Assembly (NCBI RefSeq): GCF_018294505.1 | Contig: NC_057811.1 | Span: 409,264,968 to 409,328,967 of the forward strand | Length of the DNA stretch: 64,000 nucleotides | DNA from: Triticum aestivum | Lineage: Eukaryota > Streptophyta > Magnoliopsida > Poales > Poaceae | Reading direction: 5' to 3' | Position numbers and translations under genes: made by a program | The notes under the pieces: generated by a model | What the model was told of the DNA's origin: nothing | The model's input: only the letters and a program-made list of their open reading frames with translations | Databases searched by the model: none | Shown here: in pieces, positions 22,521-33,464 of the stretch | How positions within the stretch are numbered: the stretch's first letter is position 1 | Layout of the letters: each line of letters starts with the position of its first letter

Positions 22521-23019
22521 TATCAGGTAGGGACCAGTAGTAGACTAGTAGTAGGTCAAAATCTCATGCTGGAATTTCGTAAATCCTAGGTACAACTTCC
22601 AAGGCCGCTTGAAACGGACAGATTAGCATTTGTTGGCCACTTGAAAGGAAAAGTATCTAAATCTACCGACTAATTTCGTCGTCTCGTAAACCCCCTCCTC
22701 CACGTGCCACGTGCCCTGTGCCAGCGTCCACATCCACATGTGCCTGGCGTCCCACCGCTTCCCCCAACCTTATCTCTCCAGCGACGAAGCTGCCTCATCC
22801 ACATGTTTTCTTTTCTTCCATGAGCCAGAGGATAGGACCCATGGAAAGCACCACCACATCAACTAGGAATCGGCAAGGGCCGCCGCCGGCCGCCGCCTTG
22901 ATGCATCCTCTGCCTCAAAGCAGCGTCCGGTGCGACGCGCTCGTGGTGCTTCACCGGCATCCCGACGCGACGTGCTCCGCTCGCGGTGCTGCAGTAAAGT
23001 GCACGGGGCTGCAATGGAG

Positions 23020-23530
23020 CACTACGGGAGGCTGCAATGGAGCGACGCGCGGGGTCGTTGAGCTCCGACGGGGATGCAATGAAGCACGCCGGAGCTGCAA
23101 TGAAGCGCGCATGGGGTCGTTGAAGCTCGTCAGGGGTTGCAATGGAGCCCCGGCGTCATGGCCGCTGCATCGCAACTCCGGCAGCGTCGGCGACCGCTGC
23201 ATCGTAGCTCCGGCGGTCGACGACCGCTGCACTGCAGCTCCGGCGGCGTCGGCGACCGCTGCATCGCAGCTCCGGCGGTCGACGACCGCTGCACTGTAGC
23301 TTCGACGGCGTCGGCGACCGCTGCATCGCAACTCCGGCGGTCGACGACCGCTGCACTGCAGCTCCAGCGGCGTCGGCGACCGCTGCATCGCAGCTCCGGC
23401 GGCGTCTGCAACAGCTGCATCGCAGCTCCGGCGGCATCATGCCGTTGCATCGCAGCTCCGGTGGCATCGGCGTCCGCTTCATCGTAGCTCCGACGGCTGC
23501 TGCATCGCAACTCCGGCGCCGACAAGGCCG
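23020..23530 (+). repeat. GC-rich minisatellite, ~30/32-bp units in a ~62-bp dimer
   Basis: From 23170 two unit types alternate, CTCCGGCGGTCGACGACCGC and CTCCGGCGGCGTCGGCGACC, each followed by TGCATCGCAG or TGCACTGCAG, roughly 11 units in all. Upstream (23020-23150) are diverged copies with GCAATGGAGC. Long ORFs exist on both strands only because the sequence is GC-rich and stop-poor. Confidence 0.85.
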
Positions 23531-24037
23531 CTGCTGCCGTGCGGGGCATGCTTGGAGCGGACAGTGGGCGTTGTACCTGCGGAGAAGTGCAATCCGCGGG
23601 AGACCAAGCGAACGGCTACGATGTTGACAATCAGACGGTTGTCAAGGCGGCGGATAACTGCGAGTTATCAGCCGGCTTACGCCTAGCATCCGCCCACTTG
23701 AAAGTGAGACGAAGTATAAAAAAGAAAAGTCTAAGCGCGTGCAGTAGAGCCGTGGAATAATACGTGTACGATCGATGAATATACACTGTATATCCCTGTG
23801 CTAAGACTAAGAGATCGTGCGTTTCCCACTTGAAACGCACGGAAAGAATGAACAATGCGAGGCATTTTCTTGGACAATTGCCTTGACTCTGACTTGAATA
23901 TCGATCTCTAAGAATACACTGAGCACGAAACTCTGACCAACGAACGACAGTGGAATGAGACTTTTTATTCTTCGTGCCAGAAACAGTGGAATATGCGACT
24001 ATGAGAGTGTACAGTTGCTAGCTGCCGTGCCCCATAA

Positions 24038-25230
24038 GAGCGTCTACAGTTGCAATGGGCAAATTCAGCCCCTTAAACGCCTGCGGACACGTTCAAACGC
24101 GTTCATGGACACTGATCTGTCACGCCTCAAATAATGTAATTAATATTCGGATGCCTCAATTATCATATCTCAAATTCATACAGACTTATGCAACTACGTC
24201 GATGCACACACATCGTCCGGCTACTCCATCACACTACACTAAACATGTCATCGGATTACCAAAATTTGGCATGTTTGGCTATGGTGGAGATCATCCACGG
24301 CTGCCCTTGCCCTTCACGGCGCCCTTGCCATCCTTCTCGTGGAAGTACCGGTCGAAGACGCAGCAGGGATCGAGCCGGATCTTCTCCTCGCCGTCGCTAT
24401 CCTCCTTCTCCTCATTCGGCTTCGGTGGCAGTCCGGACATGGCACGGACTGCCCGATTCTGCTCTCGGGTGAGGGCGCGCGTGTTCCTCCACTATCGTTT
24501 CTTCACAATGCGGGCACGGATGGCTTCCTCCTCCGCGGCTGCCCGCGCCGCCGCATCAGCCGCCTCCGTCGCGATACGGGTCTCGACGGCCCTTATCCTC
24601 TCCTTCCCACGGCGGGTTGCCCGTTCCCGGTAGGACTCACAGTCTACTCGACAGGTGATGGAAAGAGAGATTTTCCGGCTGCTGGGACCGCGATGATCCA
24701 GCCCCAGAGGACCCGAGCGCCCGTTGAGCCACGCAATGGAGTCGTGTCGGACAGATACGTCCGTTGGCCGGGCGCTGTCCTCCCGGGAGTGGCGGAGTGC
24801 AATGCGGGCCGCCATTGCCTTCTCCAGCCCGCACGGGATGACACCCCATTAGACAGATCCGGACTGATCGGAGTCAGATCCGCTGTCCGCCATGCTAGAG
24901 ACGTCCGAAAATCGCCGGAGATGAGCTCGGGTGGCGGAGGGAGTGCATGGGAAAGGAGTGTGAAGTGGCTAGGGTTTTGATCCGGCAAGCGGATGACGCA
25001 AATATATGTGAGGTCGGGTGGGCCAGCGTGGGCTGGGTCCGACGTGGCGGACGCGCCCGGGCGCCCCATATCCGCCTCATATTTGGACTGGATATGAGGG
25101 ATGCCGATCAGCCCGAGCGTTTGAGGCCCATTTGAGGCGTCTGTTTGGGTTAAAATTTCACGACCAGTCAGTAACCGAGCGGGCTGCCCGGACGTTTGAG
25201 CGGGTTTGAGGCGACCGGCTATAGATGCTC
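24038..25230. mobile_element. PIF/Harbinger-type element (1,193 bp)
   Basis: TAA flanks both ends (24035-24037 and 25231-25233), matching the Harbinger TWA target duplication. The left end GAGCGTCTACAGTTGC and the right end, read on the minus strand, GAGCATCTATAGCCGG form imperfect terminal inverted repeats. Both subterminal regions contain AAACGCG/CTCAAACG motifs. No transposase is visible, so it is non-autonomous. Confidence 0.78.
24492..24896 (-). pseudogene. Ala/Arg/Glu-rich ORF inside the Harbinger-type element
   Basis: The longest frame (MAARIALRHSRED..., 24815-24492) ends with an Ala-Glu-rich predicted helix, EAADAAARAAAEEEAIRARI. An upstream in-frame Met (MADSGSDSDQSGSV at about 24893) is separated from it by a TAA codon, so the original protein probably started there and is now broken. 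I have an impression of similar ORFs in wheat Harbinger-type elements; the function is unknown. Confidence 0.4.
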
Positions 25231-25674
25231 TAAGAAATAGAAAATTTTGACTGGGCGTTGAATAAAGTGCGCGCATGCGACGCAAAGCACTGACCATTTG
25301 TGTGTGCCATGCATGTAAACTGAAACTAGACAAGACACAGGGACGGGCCTTTATTTTTTGGGGTACGGCAAATCAATTTCTGGTCCAATTTTAAAGGTTT
25401 TCTCTTGACTAAAACGACTTGGAGTTCCAGACCCGGAACGCCGGGGTTTCACATGGCAAGCTGAGCTCCCTAGCTACTACGCCGGAATACGTACTGCAGA
25501 CTTGCGTCACACAAAACATCACTGTTATGCTGAGAATCCAGGAGCGAAGGACGTGCGTTTCGCGGCAAAGTTCCTATTCATCGTGCTATTTTTCAAAGTT
25601 CAAACTAACGCGCCAAGTCGCCCATGTAAACGATGAAGCAGCTTCCTGCCGGCCTTGCCCCGACGCAGGCCCCC

Positions 25675-25683
25675 TATATATAA
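25675..25683 (+). promoter_or_regulatory. TATA box of the small secreted peptide gene
   Basis: TATATATAA lies about 130 bp before the ATG at 25810, after a GC-rich stretch. A start site near 25705 would give a 5' leader of about 105 bp containing (GA)n near 25766. Confidence 0.65.
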
Positions 25684-25809
25684 CGGGCGTCAGAAGCCCA
25701 TAGATCCGCACACATCCTAAAGCTCCATAGCTGCTTCTCTTCCTAGCTAATTTAGTGGCAGCCAGAAGAGAGAGAGAGAGACGTACTCAGAGATAACCGG
25801 ACTAGAATC

Positions 25810-26028
25810 ATGGCCGCCGTGATTGCAAAGCTCGTTCTGCCGGTGATCGTGATGGTCATGGTGTTCTCGGCAGTGCTCGGCGCGGCGCGGCCGCTGGCAG
25901 GAGAGAAATGGGGCGCCGGAGACTCCATCGTCGGATTCATCCGGCAGGTGTATCTTCAGCAGCTGCAAGGGGCGCCAGGGGCAACTCCCTCGTGCTCGAC
26001 CTGGGACCCAAATAACAAGTGCCCCTGA
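25810..26028 (+). CDS. Putative small secreted (signalling) peptide precursor, 72 aa, intronless
   Basis: The ATG has context ATCATGGCC, a good plant initiation site. Residues 1-25 (AKLVLPVIVMVMVFSAVLGA core) form a signal peptide with likely cleavage near ALA/AARP. The mature part of about 47 residues has RPLAGEKWGAGDS, an amphipathic stretch FIRQVYLQQLQ, and a C-terminal block SCSTWDPNNKCP. That block has two Cys separated by eight residues and a terminal Pro, then the stop. This is the layout of plant secreted peptide hormones (conserved C-terminal motif after a variable spacer), but it is not CLE, CEP, IDA, PSK, RALF or PSY by motif. A clear TATA box and 5' leader support a real gene. Its 3' end faces the convergent TLDc gene. 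The receptor and role are unknown. Confidence 0.72.
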   Translation: MAAVIAKLVLPVIVMVMVFSAVLGAARPLAGEKWGAGDSIVGFIRQVYLQQLQGAPGATPSCSTWDPNNKCP

Positions 26029-27127
26029 TAGTCTGCAGAAACCGGCGAGAGGAAGCAGATCATGCAGAGGCCGGGGTACTTCCCTTTTCGGAAAAAAAAA
26101 GGCAAAGAAAGTGGTAGTACATTTGTTGCTTTGTTAATCGGATTGTAACTTATATACAGATGTCTTTAAAATAACTCAGTTGTTCTTTATAAATCTGTAC
26201 TTATTGTAAATTTGTTCAGGGGGATGGCAACGGCAGAGAAATATCACAGTGGAAATTTATAGTACAGTTATGTACTTCTGTTTGCTTTTCACTCTTTTGT
26301 TCTGCGTATGAAACTATTGCTCTTTTGGTAGTAGTAGTAGTAACAAAATTAATGTTTCTCCAGTCTTCAGGTTTTGAATTCAGTTCAAGTTGGCAACCCA
26401 GCCGCAAAAACTATTCCAGGTGTACTTACATGCCCAATTGAATACAAAACGCTAACGGTATGCAAACATGAAGAGGGCCGTAAGGCCTGCCAAAAAAAAC
26501 GACTTGGTGGACTTGGAAGTCAACGGAAGCCTGAGCATATTCTGTGACACCGGTCACGGTTACATGTCGATTTTGACTGTTCCAAAATGTCGTCGTCTCG
26601 GTAGTTTTCATGGGCATAGTCCACCACTTTCGGATTTTCAAGGGATTTTCATGTTTCGTTGCTGAAGGCCGGGATTTTCTTCCTTGCCTCCCTTCATTTG
26701 ATTGGCCTCTTCCAAGTTCCAACCCAAAATGCCTATTGGCGCTTGGCTTACTGTCGAAAGCAACACCCCAAAAAATGAGCTTCTGCCGCATGAGGCCAAG
26801 CATTCTGGCAGACATGTATTTCAAAAACATCGTCTTCCCTACATTTTCTAATCATTTTTTATGTTCCACACGTACTCCCATGGATCAGCCTCATTTTTGT
26901 GAAGACATGAGAATAATGCAGTACATTTGCCGCTGTAATTCGAACAACCACCAGTAAGCCTGTTCCGCTGGCATAACAAGAAAATTACAGAATTTATAAA
27001 TCTCAGCAAACTCGCTCGACAAGACAAGTTCTCACTTTCCAATACTTCTACCATGGTCCTGCACACTAAAATTCTAGCGACGCCTACTTAAAACTGTACA
27101 GATGTAACACACATTGGTCCGGTAAAC
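26029..27127. other. Convergent 3' intergenic region
   Basis: Holds the 3' untranslated regions of the peptide gene and of the TLDc gene. An A-rich stretch at 26091-26102 and AT-rich sequence at 26150-26210 follow the peptide gene. No further coding exon was recognised. Confidence 0.5.
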
Positions 27128-30100
27128 TCAAAATCGGCATACCCCTGGCTTCTCAGTACGACAGAGCTTGAGCATCTCTTCGTACCTTGAAGGATAGACG
27201 AAGCCCCATAGCTGCATTGTACAGGAAAAACCAAGTTACATGTCTGCCTTGCTGAATCGACGCCCACATAAGATGGCGAGTTTTTTATGCCCTTCGCTTT
27301 GGTTTGCTCAAGATGCTACTTCTTGATGTGTCGCGATGTACGAACTGTGAACAACTATTTTTTTTCTTCATTCTTATTACCATTGTTGTCGTGTTATGTA
27401 GAGGGTGCATATGCTTAAGTGCGTAGAGAAAGCAGGATTTTTATCCTGTGTTTAGTAGCACAGAGCAGTAAATCTCATGCACATGGCCCTGAAAAAATCT
27501 ACCATGATTCCAGTGGTCAATATAGCTGTTGCATATGTTAAGTTGAGTGAGATGGTGTGCAGGTGTGTGAGACAAGATTGTTGGACCAAATAATGTCTCA
27601 TAGGTTCAGGGACAGAGGGCATGGAAAAAGACTTTCAAAGGGAATTATCAATTAAACAAAGGGTGTATTTGCTATATTCATATTTTGGGCAGTATGGATG
27701 TAATTGCATTTGCTCAACGGGGATGGGGAGATAAAACAAAATGCTTCGCTATTGTAAGTACCTCAACGTCTTTAACTGCAAAATCTGGAGAATGTGACAA
27801 ACACTGGTTGTTAAAAGTCTCCGAATTTGAACTTGAACCACTCAAACTGCAGAGTACACAGAAAGGAAAAGGTGAGGCATTAACATTGACTTAGACCAAC
27901 AAAGTAATACTACTAGTTTTTTCAAGGAATTAAAGATATGCTTAGAAACTTGTGGGAGGGATTACAGGTCTGAGTCTAGATAAAGTGCGAAATGACCTCC
28001 ACCTCCTAGTGCCAAATAGTCAGCAGAGCACACAGTATAATACTTATTGGCACCTGCAACATGCAACCATTTAGTATGTTAACAGAATGAGCCAGTGCAT
28101 ACAGACAATAAGATGGGACACATAAGAGCTGCTTTGAGATCAAGTAATTGCTGCTTTGGCACATGGCAAATGGTTCAAAATGCTCACATGTGCAACCAAC
28201 TGGATCCGTCAAAACTTCAGTAAGATATGCTAACATTAGAATATAGGGAAATGTCACTTTTCTCCCCCAAGCTATTCACCTTGCTCACTTTACGCCCTAA
28301 ACTAAATTTGGGCAAACCTAACTAAAAATTGGAGGTCTACTTAACCCTTTGATGCAGGATTGTAGCCATCCAAACAGCAGTTCAGTAATTCAGGGTTAGT
28401 CCATAGGCAGCTTACTGACACGGCATTGCCAGCCATAACCTATCCACCTATTTTCATTACATTCTTAATCAGAGAATACCTAGGGGAGGCAGAGACTTTT
28501 TTGCATTAATTGTGAGCAATATATCATTATGAATGGGAACTCAAGGAACAAAAATAACTATAGGCAGCACCTGTAATTATATGGACTAGAAAATAGATCG
28601 AAGAATATATGGTTTTTATTCGTAAAGCTCATGAAAATAGATAGAAGCACAAATTACCTGTTGGCCGGTATATAGCAGGATCACTGTGTAAATTAGTGAA
28701 AACAAAGCAGTTATTGGTACCCTGCAATACCCAATTTCCATCAGTATCAGTAGAAGGTGAATAGGTGACAATTAACAGAATGTGTAAATTCAACCTGATA
28801 CTTCTTTGTGCTAGTTGGCTGTAATGGAGCCTCAACTAGACCACCAAAAACCGCCCCCTTTCTGTCCCCAACTACCTGTTACAGAACACATCGACAAATA
28901 AATAATAGAAAATTAGTAATTACTCCCTCCGTCCCATAATATAAGAGCGTTTTTGACACTACACTAGTGTTAAAAACGCTCTTATATTATGGGACAGAGG
29001 GAGTACTTCCTATAACAGCAAAGTAAGTGTTTACATAAGAGATATTACTAAGACTTGTAAGAAAGTCATATTGTGAAAAACATTACCCAAATAAGAACTA
29101 TTCTTTGGAACTACATAATGTCGGTACAATTGGCTACTTTCTTTACGTACTGGTGAACTATAAGAGACCAAACAAAACCAGCTACTTACGAAACATACCA
29201 GGAGTGAGTAACCAGGGCACAGCAAACTCCTTCTATATAAAGTAGATAGAGATATTCCATGCCTCGATGTGCTGCAAAATTGTGAATATATAATCATTAG
29301 AGAGTAGTCGATATGTGCAACCATAACATACAGGAGTAGGACAGATTCCAGACCTGTATAGCAAAACCCAGCTCCTTCCTTGGGCCAGAATAGGAAGAGA
29401 AGAATAAAGAGTGGATCGCATTGTTTCTGACAAAAGGACAGATGGCTCTGACATAGCTGGCATGTTGGTCAGGGAATTAACTTCATTTGGTCCTTCGAGC
29501 TCCAACGCAGGTGCAACTGATTCAGCATTATTTACCACCTCTTTGTCAATTTTGGGTTCTGAATTTTGTTTGAAACCGCTCATCTTAGCCGCTTTATTAA
29601 TAATTTTTCCAATGGAATGCTTCCCTCTGCTTAGCAAGCCTGTCTTTCCCTTGGTTGCCTTCCCAACTGGTGTTAAAGTTGGGTATCCCATTTCTTCGCT
29701 CTGCTCGGGGATTATCTCCCTTGAATCGTTAAAAGAGCTAGACGGCGACAAAAATGAGATCATGAATGCTCTGAACGAAGATGTATCGGGGCCGTCAGGG
29801 TTATCAGAATTATGGTCAGAATCTTTGTCATCTTCTGATTTTTCTTGCTCTTCGTCCTCCTCCTATTGCAACCAAAGGATTGAAATGCAAAGTTTCAGAA
29901 ACATGGGATACCGACTGGAATGATCACTATTTGCTACTGCGAATCACATCATGAACATCACATGTAATTGCAGTTTGCTTCTTACAGCTAACAAACGGAC
30001 CAATTCTTACAAATTCACAGAATGAATAAGGCTGGAGCAGGAATGATATGAAGCTCTGGAGCGTGTAGCTTCCGAAAGAACATTGGAGTGGAGGTGGAGC

Positions 30101-30966
30101 TATTCATTTCCTGCGATTTTGCGGGCGGTAGCAAGAAAACAGCAAAGTTCATTACTTCAGTGGAGTGCTACACCTTTTTTAAAATCAGAAACGGTTGCTA
30201 TACTGCTAGTAAAAACATGCAGGTGAGCAAACGTTAGTATTGCAGCTGCATGTATCATCACACATCCTAAAGAAATTAACTTCTTCTGTAGTTAACAGTC
30301 AACACCACATAGAAGTCGCATTCCTAACGGAACCATCAGAAGTATCATCACACATCCTAAAGAAGCTAACTTCTTCTGTAGTTAACAGACAACACTGCAT
30401 AGAAGCCGCATTCCTGACGGAACCATCAGAGGTTTCCAGCAGAAAATGTCTAGAAAATCATCTCAGTAGTTAACAGTCGACACTGGAAGATCAACCTGCT
30501 TCCTTGTGTGATTGTGCTCCTCAAGCAACGCAGAACGGTCAAGAGGACGCCAAAAGCTATCACTAGAACACGAAACTAGCGCACTATCCTTGGGAATCTC
30601 CCAATTCCCCACCTGTAACCCACCAGCGGAAGCATCTCCTACCCTAATCAGCGACGACCGGCAGCTAATGTCCCTAAACCCCCCGCAATTGCACACCAAA
30701 CCCTGCCAAGAGCGCGGCAGAGGCCGGATCACCCGATTCTTGGCAGGAATTGAGGAACGGGTCCGACGGCCGAACACGGCGGTGGGCCGAACCGGGTCTA
30801 GCGCAAGAGGGCAAGGAGAGAGGGGGAGGGGGGAGGAGGAGGGGATCTGGGGTCTCACGGGGAGGTGGGAGGGCTCGCGCTCGGAGACGGGGTTGAGGAT
30901 GACGGTGGTGAGGTCGGACACGAAGTGCGCCGCCTTGCTGCCCAGGGACGACGGCAGGTACCCCAT
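27128..30966 (-). CDS. TLDc-domain protein (OXR1/TLD family), intact, 8 exons, 363 aa
   Basis: Exons, in transcript order, are 30966-30859, 29862-29354, 29271-29199, 28875-28795, 28721-28658, 28053-27966, 27846-27762 and 27211-27128. All have GT-AG borders and agreeing phases; the sum is 1,092 bp including TGA at 27130-27128. The start MGYLPSSLGSKAAHFVSDLT is the usual N-terminus of the plant proteins. Residues 37-62 are acidic (EEDEEQEKSEDDKDSD). Residues about 175-363 form the TLDc domain, with SETMRSTLYSSLPILAQGRS, GTNNCFVFTNLHS, LALGGGGHFALYLDSDL and the C-terminal LWGFVYPSRYEEMLKLCR. TLDc proteins (OXR1, NCOA7, TLDC1/2) act in oxidative-stress resistance and V-ATPase regulation in animals; plant roles are poorly known. 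Oddity: STSRHGIS in exon 3, where I recall STWRHGIS in relatives. Confidence 0.93.
28923..29003. mobile_element. Stowaway (Tc1/mariner) MITE, 81 bp, in TLDc intron 3
   Basis: Near-perfect palindrome with ends CTCCCTCCGTCCCATAATAT and its complement, flanked by TA on both sides (28921-28922 and 29004-29005). It lies between exons 3 and 4 of the TLDc gene, away from splice sites. The short hairpin resembles the Thalos/Athos type (name from memory). Confidence 0.95.
30252..30470 (+). repeat. 90-bp tandem duplication (plus partial third copy) in TLDc intron 1
   Basis: GTATCATCACACATCCTAAA begins copies at 30252 and 30342. They are about 93% alike by eye, and TAGTTAACAGTCGACACTGG near 30465 looks like a partial third copy. 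They lie within the 996-bp first intron. Short ORFs across them are not genes. Confidence 0.85.
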
Positions 30967-31180
30967 CCCCGCGCGCCCCGCGCCTATTCCTGGAGCGGCC
31001 GCTAAGTTTAGGCGGGGGGCGACGCGCCGCGGCCCCCTGGGTTGGGGGTTCGCGCTCTACCCGGGGGGCGGTGAATGGGGGGACGCCGGCGAGAGAGAGA
31101 GAGTGGTTGCGGCGAGGAGTCTTGATTTGGACCTGGCTGCGGGTGCGGGTGCGGCTGCGCTTTTCTTTTGCCGTTAGGTG
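30967..31180 (-). promoter_or_regulatory. 5' leader and GC-rich promoter region of the TLDc gene
   Basis: CpG-rich sequence upstream of the ATG with a (CT)n tract on the transcribed strand (GAGAGAGAGAGAG on plus, 31089-31101). No TATA box was recognised, so a TATA-less broad promoter is likely. Confidence 0.45.
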
Positions 31181-31290
31181 GTGAGACGGTCCTGGATTGG
31201 AATTTTCTCTAGTGGGAGGAAGGACACAGGTAGGATAGAGCTTCGTGTTGTTCGCCAAGAAGAAAAAAAGAAAAGAAAAGGGATATGGAG

Positions 31291-31680
31291 TATTTGATCC
31301 CGAGCTCATATGTTCCCGCATGAACAATAAAATCTAAAAAATTAGTAAAAATTTCAAAAAAACCGATTTTTTCTGTGATGAAAATTGATAAATTTTCTAA
31401 CTGCTTGCAAAATTTCAGGTTGAAATGACATTCATGGAGGTCTGGGCAAAAAAATAAAATCGATGGTCCAAAAAGACTATTGTTGAAAGCATTTTGGAGC
31501 ATTGATTTTGTTATTTTTGCCTAGACCTCTACGAATGTCATTTTGACCTGAAATTTTGCACACAGTTAGAACATTCATCAATGTTCATCACAAAGAAACA
31601 GATTTTTTTGAATTTTTTTTACTATTTCTTTGATTTTATTGTTCATGCGGGAGCATATGAGCTTGGGATCAAAAGAGCAC
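31291..31680. mobile_element. Foldback element, related in design to the one at 20900
   Basis: Left arm TTGATCCCGAGCTCATATG and right arm CATATGAGCTTGGGATCAA are mirrored, as is the interior (CATGAACAATAAAATC...). The terminal core CCRAGCTCATATGYTCCCGC resembles CCCGGGCTCAGCTGCTCCCG of the 20900 element, suggesting the same wider family. The target duplication is imperfect (AAAAGGGATA on the left, GAAAAGGATA on the right), so the boundaries are approximate. Confidence 0.75.
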
Positions 31681-32224
31681 TTTAGGAAGAAAAGGATAGA
31701 ATAGGTTCACGTTGTTCGTGGGCAGAAACACCGTGCGCGGGCACACGAGCAGAGGAGGACGGAAGGTGTTTGCTGTTTTTGTTTTTTTTTACTTAAGGTG
31801 TTTTTCTGTTTGGATTGCCTCTTTGCGTTGGCGTCCGTGGACAGTGCCGTCACAGCCACACACCTCAAATGTGGATCCTCGAATCCATGTAACCCATGCA
31901 CGTCGATCATACGATACAATTCACCTGTTCGATTTTCACCTATTCTTTTATTTGACATGGGAAACATCTCTCATCCTTTCTTTGACTCTTTTTCTTTCTT
32001 TATATGGCAAATTATCCCAAATGACAAATGAATAGGTATGGAAGTTATAATTGTAAATATATGACAAAACAAAACAAATCATAGTTCAACAATCCAAACA
32101 TGTCAAAATGAGGTCAAAGTCCGAGCGTGACGGATCACTCGCTGGCTGGCCGGATCACTCGTCGGACGCCATCAATGCTGCCTGCTCCACAACCATCCTT
32201 GCCCCCTGCTCCGCCTGCATCCTG
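31681..32224. other. No gene seen
   Basis: Mixed intergenic sequence. The last 100 bp repeat GATCACTCGCTGGCTGGCC/GATCACTCGTCGG. Confidence 0.4.
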
Positions 32225-33068
32225 TTGGGGAACGTAGTATTTCAATTTTTTTATCTATGATCACGCAAGATCTATCTAGGAGATGCATAACAACGAGCGG
32301 GGAGAGTGTGTCCACGTACCCTCGTAGACCGAAAGCGGAAGCATTTAGTAACGTGGTTGATGTAGTCGAACGTCTTCGCGATCCAACCGATCCAAGCACC
32401 GAACATACGACACCTCCGCATTCAGCACACGTTCAGCTCGATGACATCCCTCGAGCTCTTGATCCAGTTGAGGCTGAGGGAGAGTTCCGTCAGCACGACG
32501 GGCGTGGTGACGGTGATGATGAAGTTACCGGCGCAGGCTTCGCCTAAGCACTATGAAGATATGACCGAGGTGTGTAACTGTGGAGGGGGGCACCGCACAC
32601 GGTTAAGAGAAACGTGTGTGTCTTTGGGGTGCCCCCCTCCCACGTATATAAAGGGGGAGGAGAGGAGGCCGACCATAGGGGGGCGCGCCATAGGGAGGAG
32701 TCCTACTTGGACTCCCGGTCCAAGTAGGATTCGCCCCCCCTTCCTATTCCAACTAGGAGAAGGAGGGAAGGGGAAGGAGGGGAGAAGGAAGGAGGGGGGC
32801 GCCGCCCCTCCTAGTCCAAATCGGACCAACCCATGGGGGGGGCGACCAACCCTTGGGGCCCCTCTCTCCTTTCCCCTAAAGCCCATTAAGGCCCATTACT
32901 CTCCCGGGGGGTTCCGGTAACCTCCCGGTACTCTGGATAATACCTGAAACACTTCGGAACCATTCTGGTGTCTGAATATAACCTTCCAATATATCAATCT
33001 TTATGTCTCGACCATTTCGAGACTCCTCATCATGTCTGTGATCTCATCCGGGACTCCGAACAAACTTC
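32225..33068 (+). mobile_element. Truncated LTR, copia/gypsy class undetermined
   Basis: Starts TGTTGGGGAACGTAGTA, a common Triticeae LTR start. It contains a TATA box (CGTATATAAAGG near 32645) in plus orientation and the CCGGTACTCTGG...CCGAACAAACTTCGG block typical of these LTRs. It ends abruptly near 33068 with no terminal CA, PBS or partner LTR. Confidence 0.6.
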
Positions 33069-33464
33069 GGTACATCCTGTGTGTGTTTCGCCCATCGCCA
33101 AAAATCTGCAGCGCCATGCCATCGTGATCCACCGTCAATTGGCCCTTGCGGTAGATGTAACACCACTCCTCTTGTCACCTCCAGCCATCACTTGCTCCAA
33201 AACGATGTCCCCAGGAGGGAAAGTGATACTGAGAATGCGACCATCGTTCGATCCGGGAGACCCAGATCTAGGGTTTCCCCCGGAGCATCCCGAGCCTGAT
33301 GACGCAAACTGCAACGACAATGCCTCGACAAGGAAACGACATCAAATACGCCGCCATCGTCCGCCATGACCGTAGTCAGCGCGATTTTCATCGGCAATTG
33401 CGCCACCGGGTGTGCGCCGCCGGCGTCGCTGGTCCCTTCAACCGGAGCAAACTCCAAAACGATG
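33069..33464. repeat. Unclassified transposon-derived segment
   Basis: Contains CTCCAAAACGATG at two places (about 33191 and 33451) and CCCAGATCTAGGGTTTCCCC, a motif I associate with dispersed wheat repeats. The second copy abuts the next LTR. No gene was recognised. Confidence 0.35.

Noticed and set aside
22718..23549. ORFs of 108-193 codons on both strands
   Set aside because: Produced by the GC-rich, stop-poor minisatellite; the residue pattern simply follows the repeat.
24055..25333. Plus- and minus-strand ORFs of 190-230 codons in the Harbinger-type element
   Set aside because: Overlapping frames in GC-rich DNA; only the short minus frame at 24492-24815 has a repeated family-like pattern.
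29411..29923. 170-codon plus-strand ORF
   Set aside because: Exact shadow of TLDc exon 2 on the minus strand.
30463..30966. 167-codon minus ORF as a stand-alone gene
   Set aside because: Only the first 36 codons are exon 1 of the TLDc gene; the rest is intron read-through after the donor at 30858.
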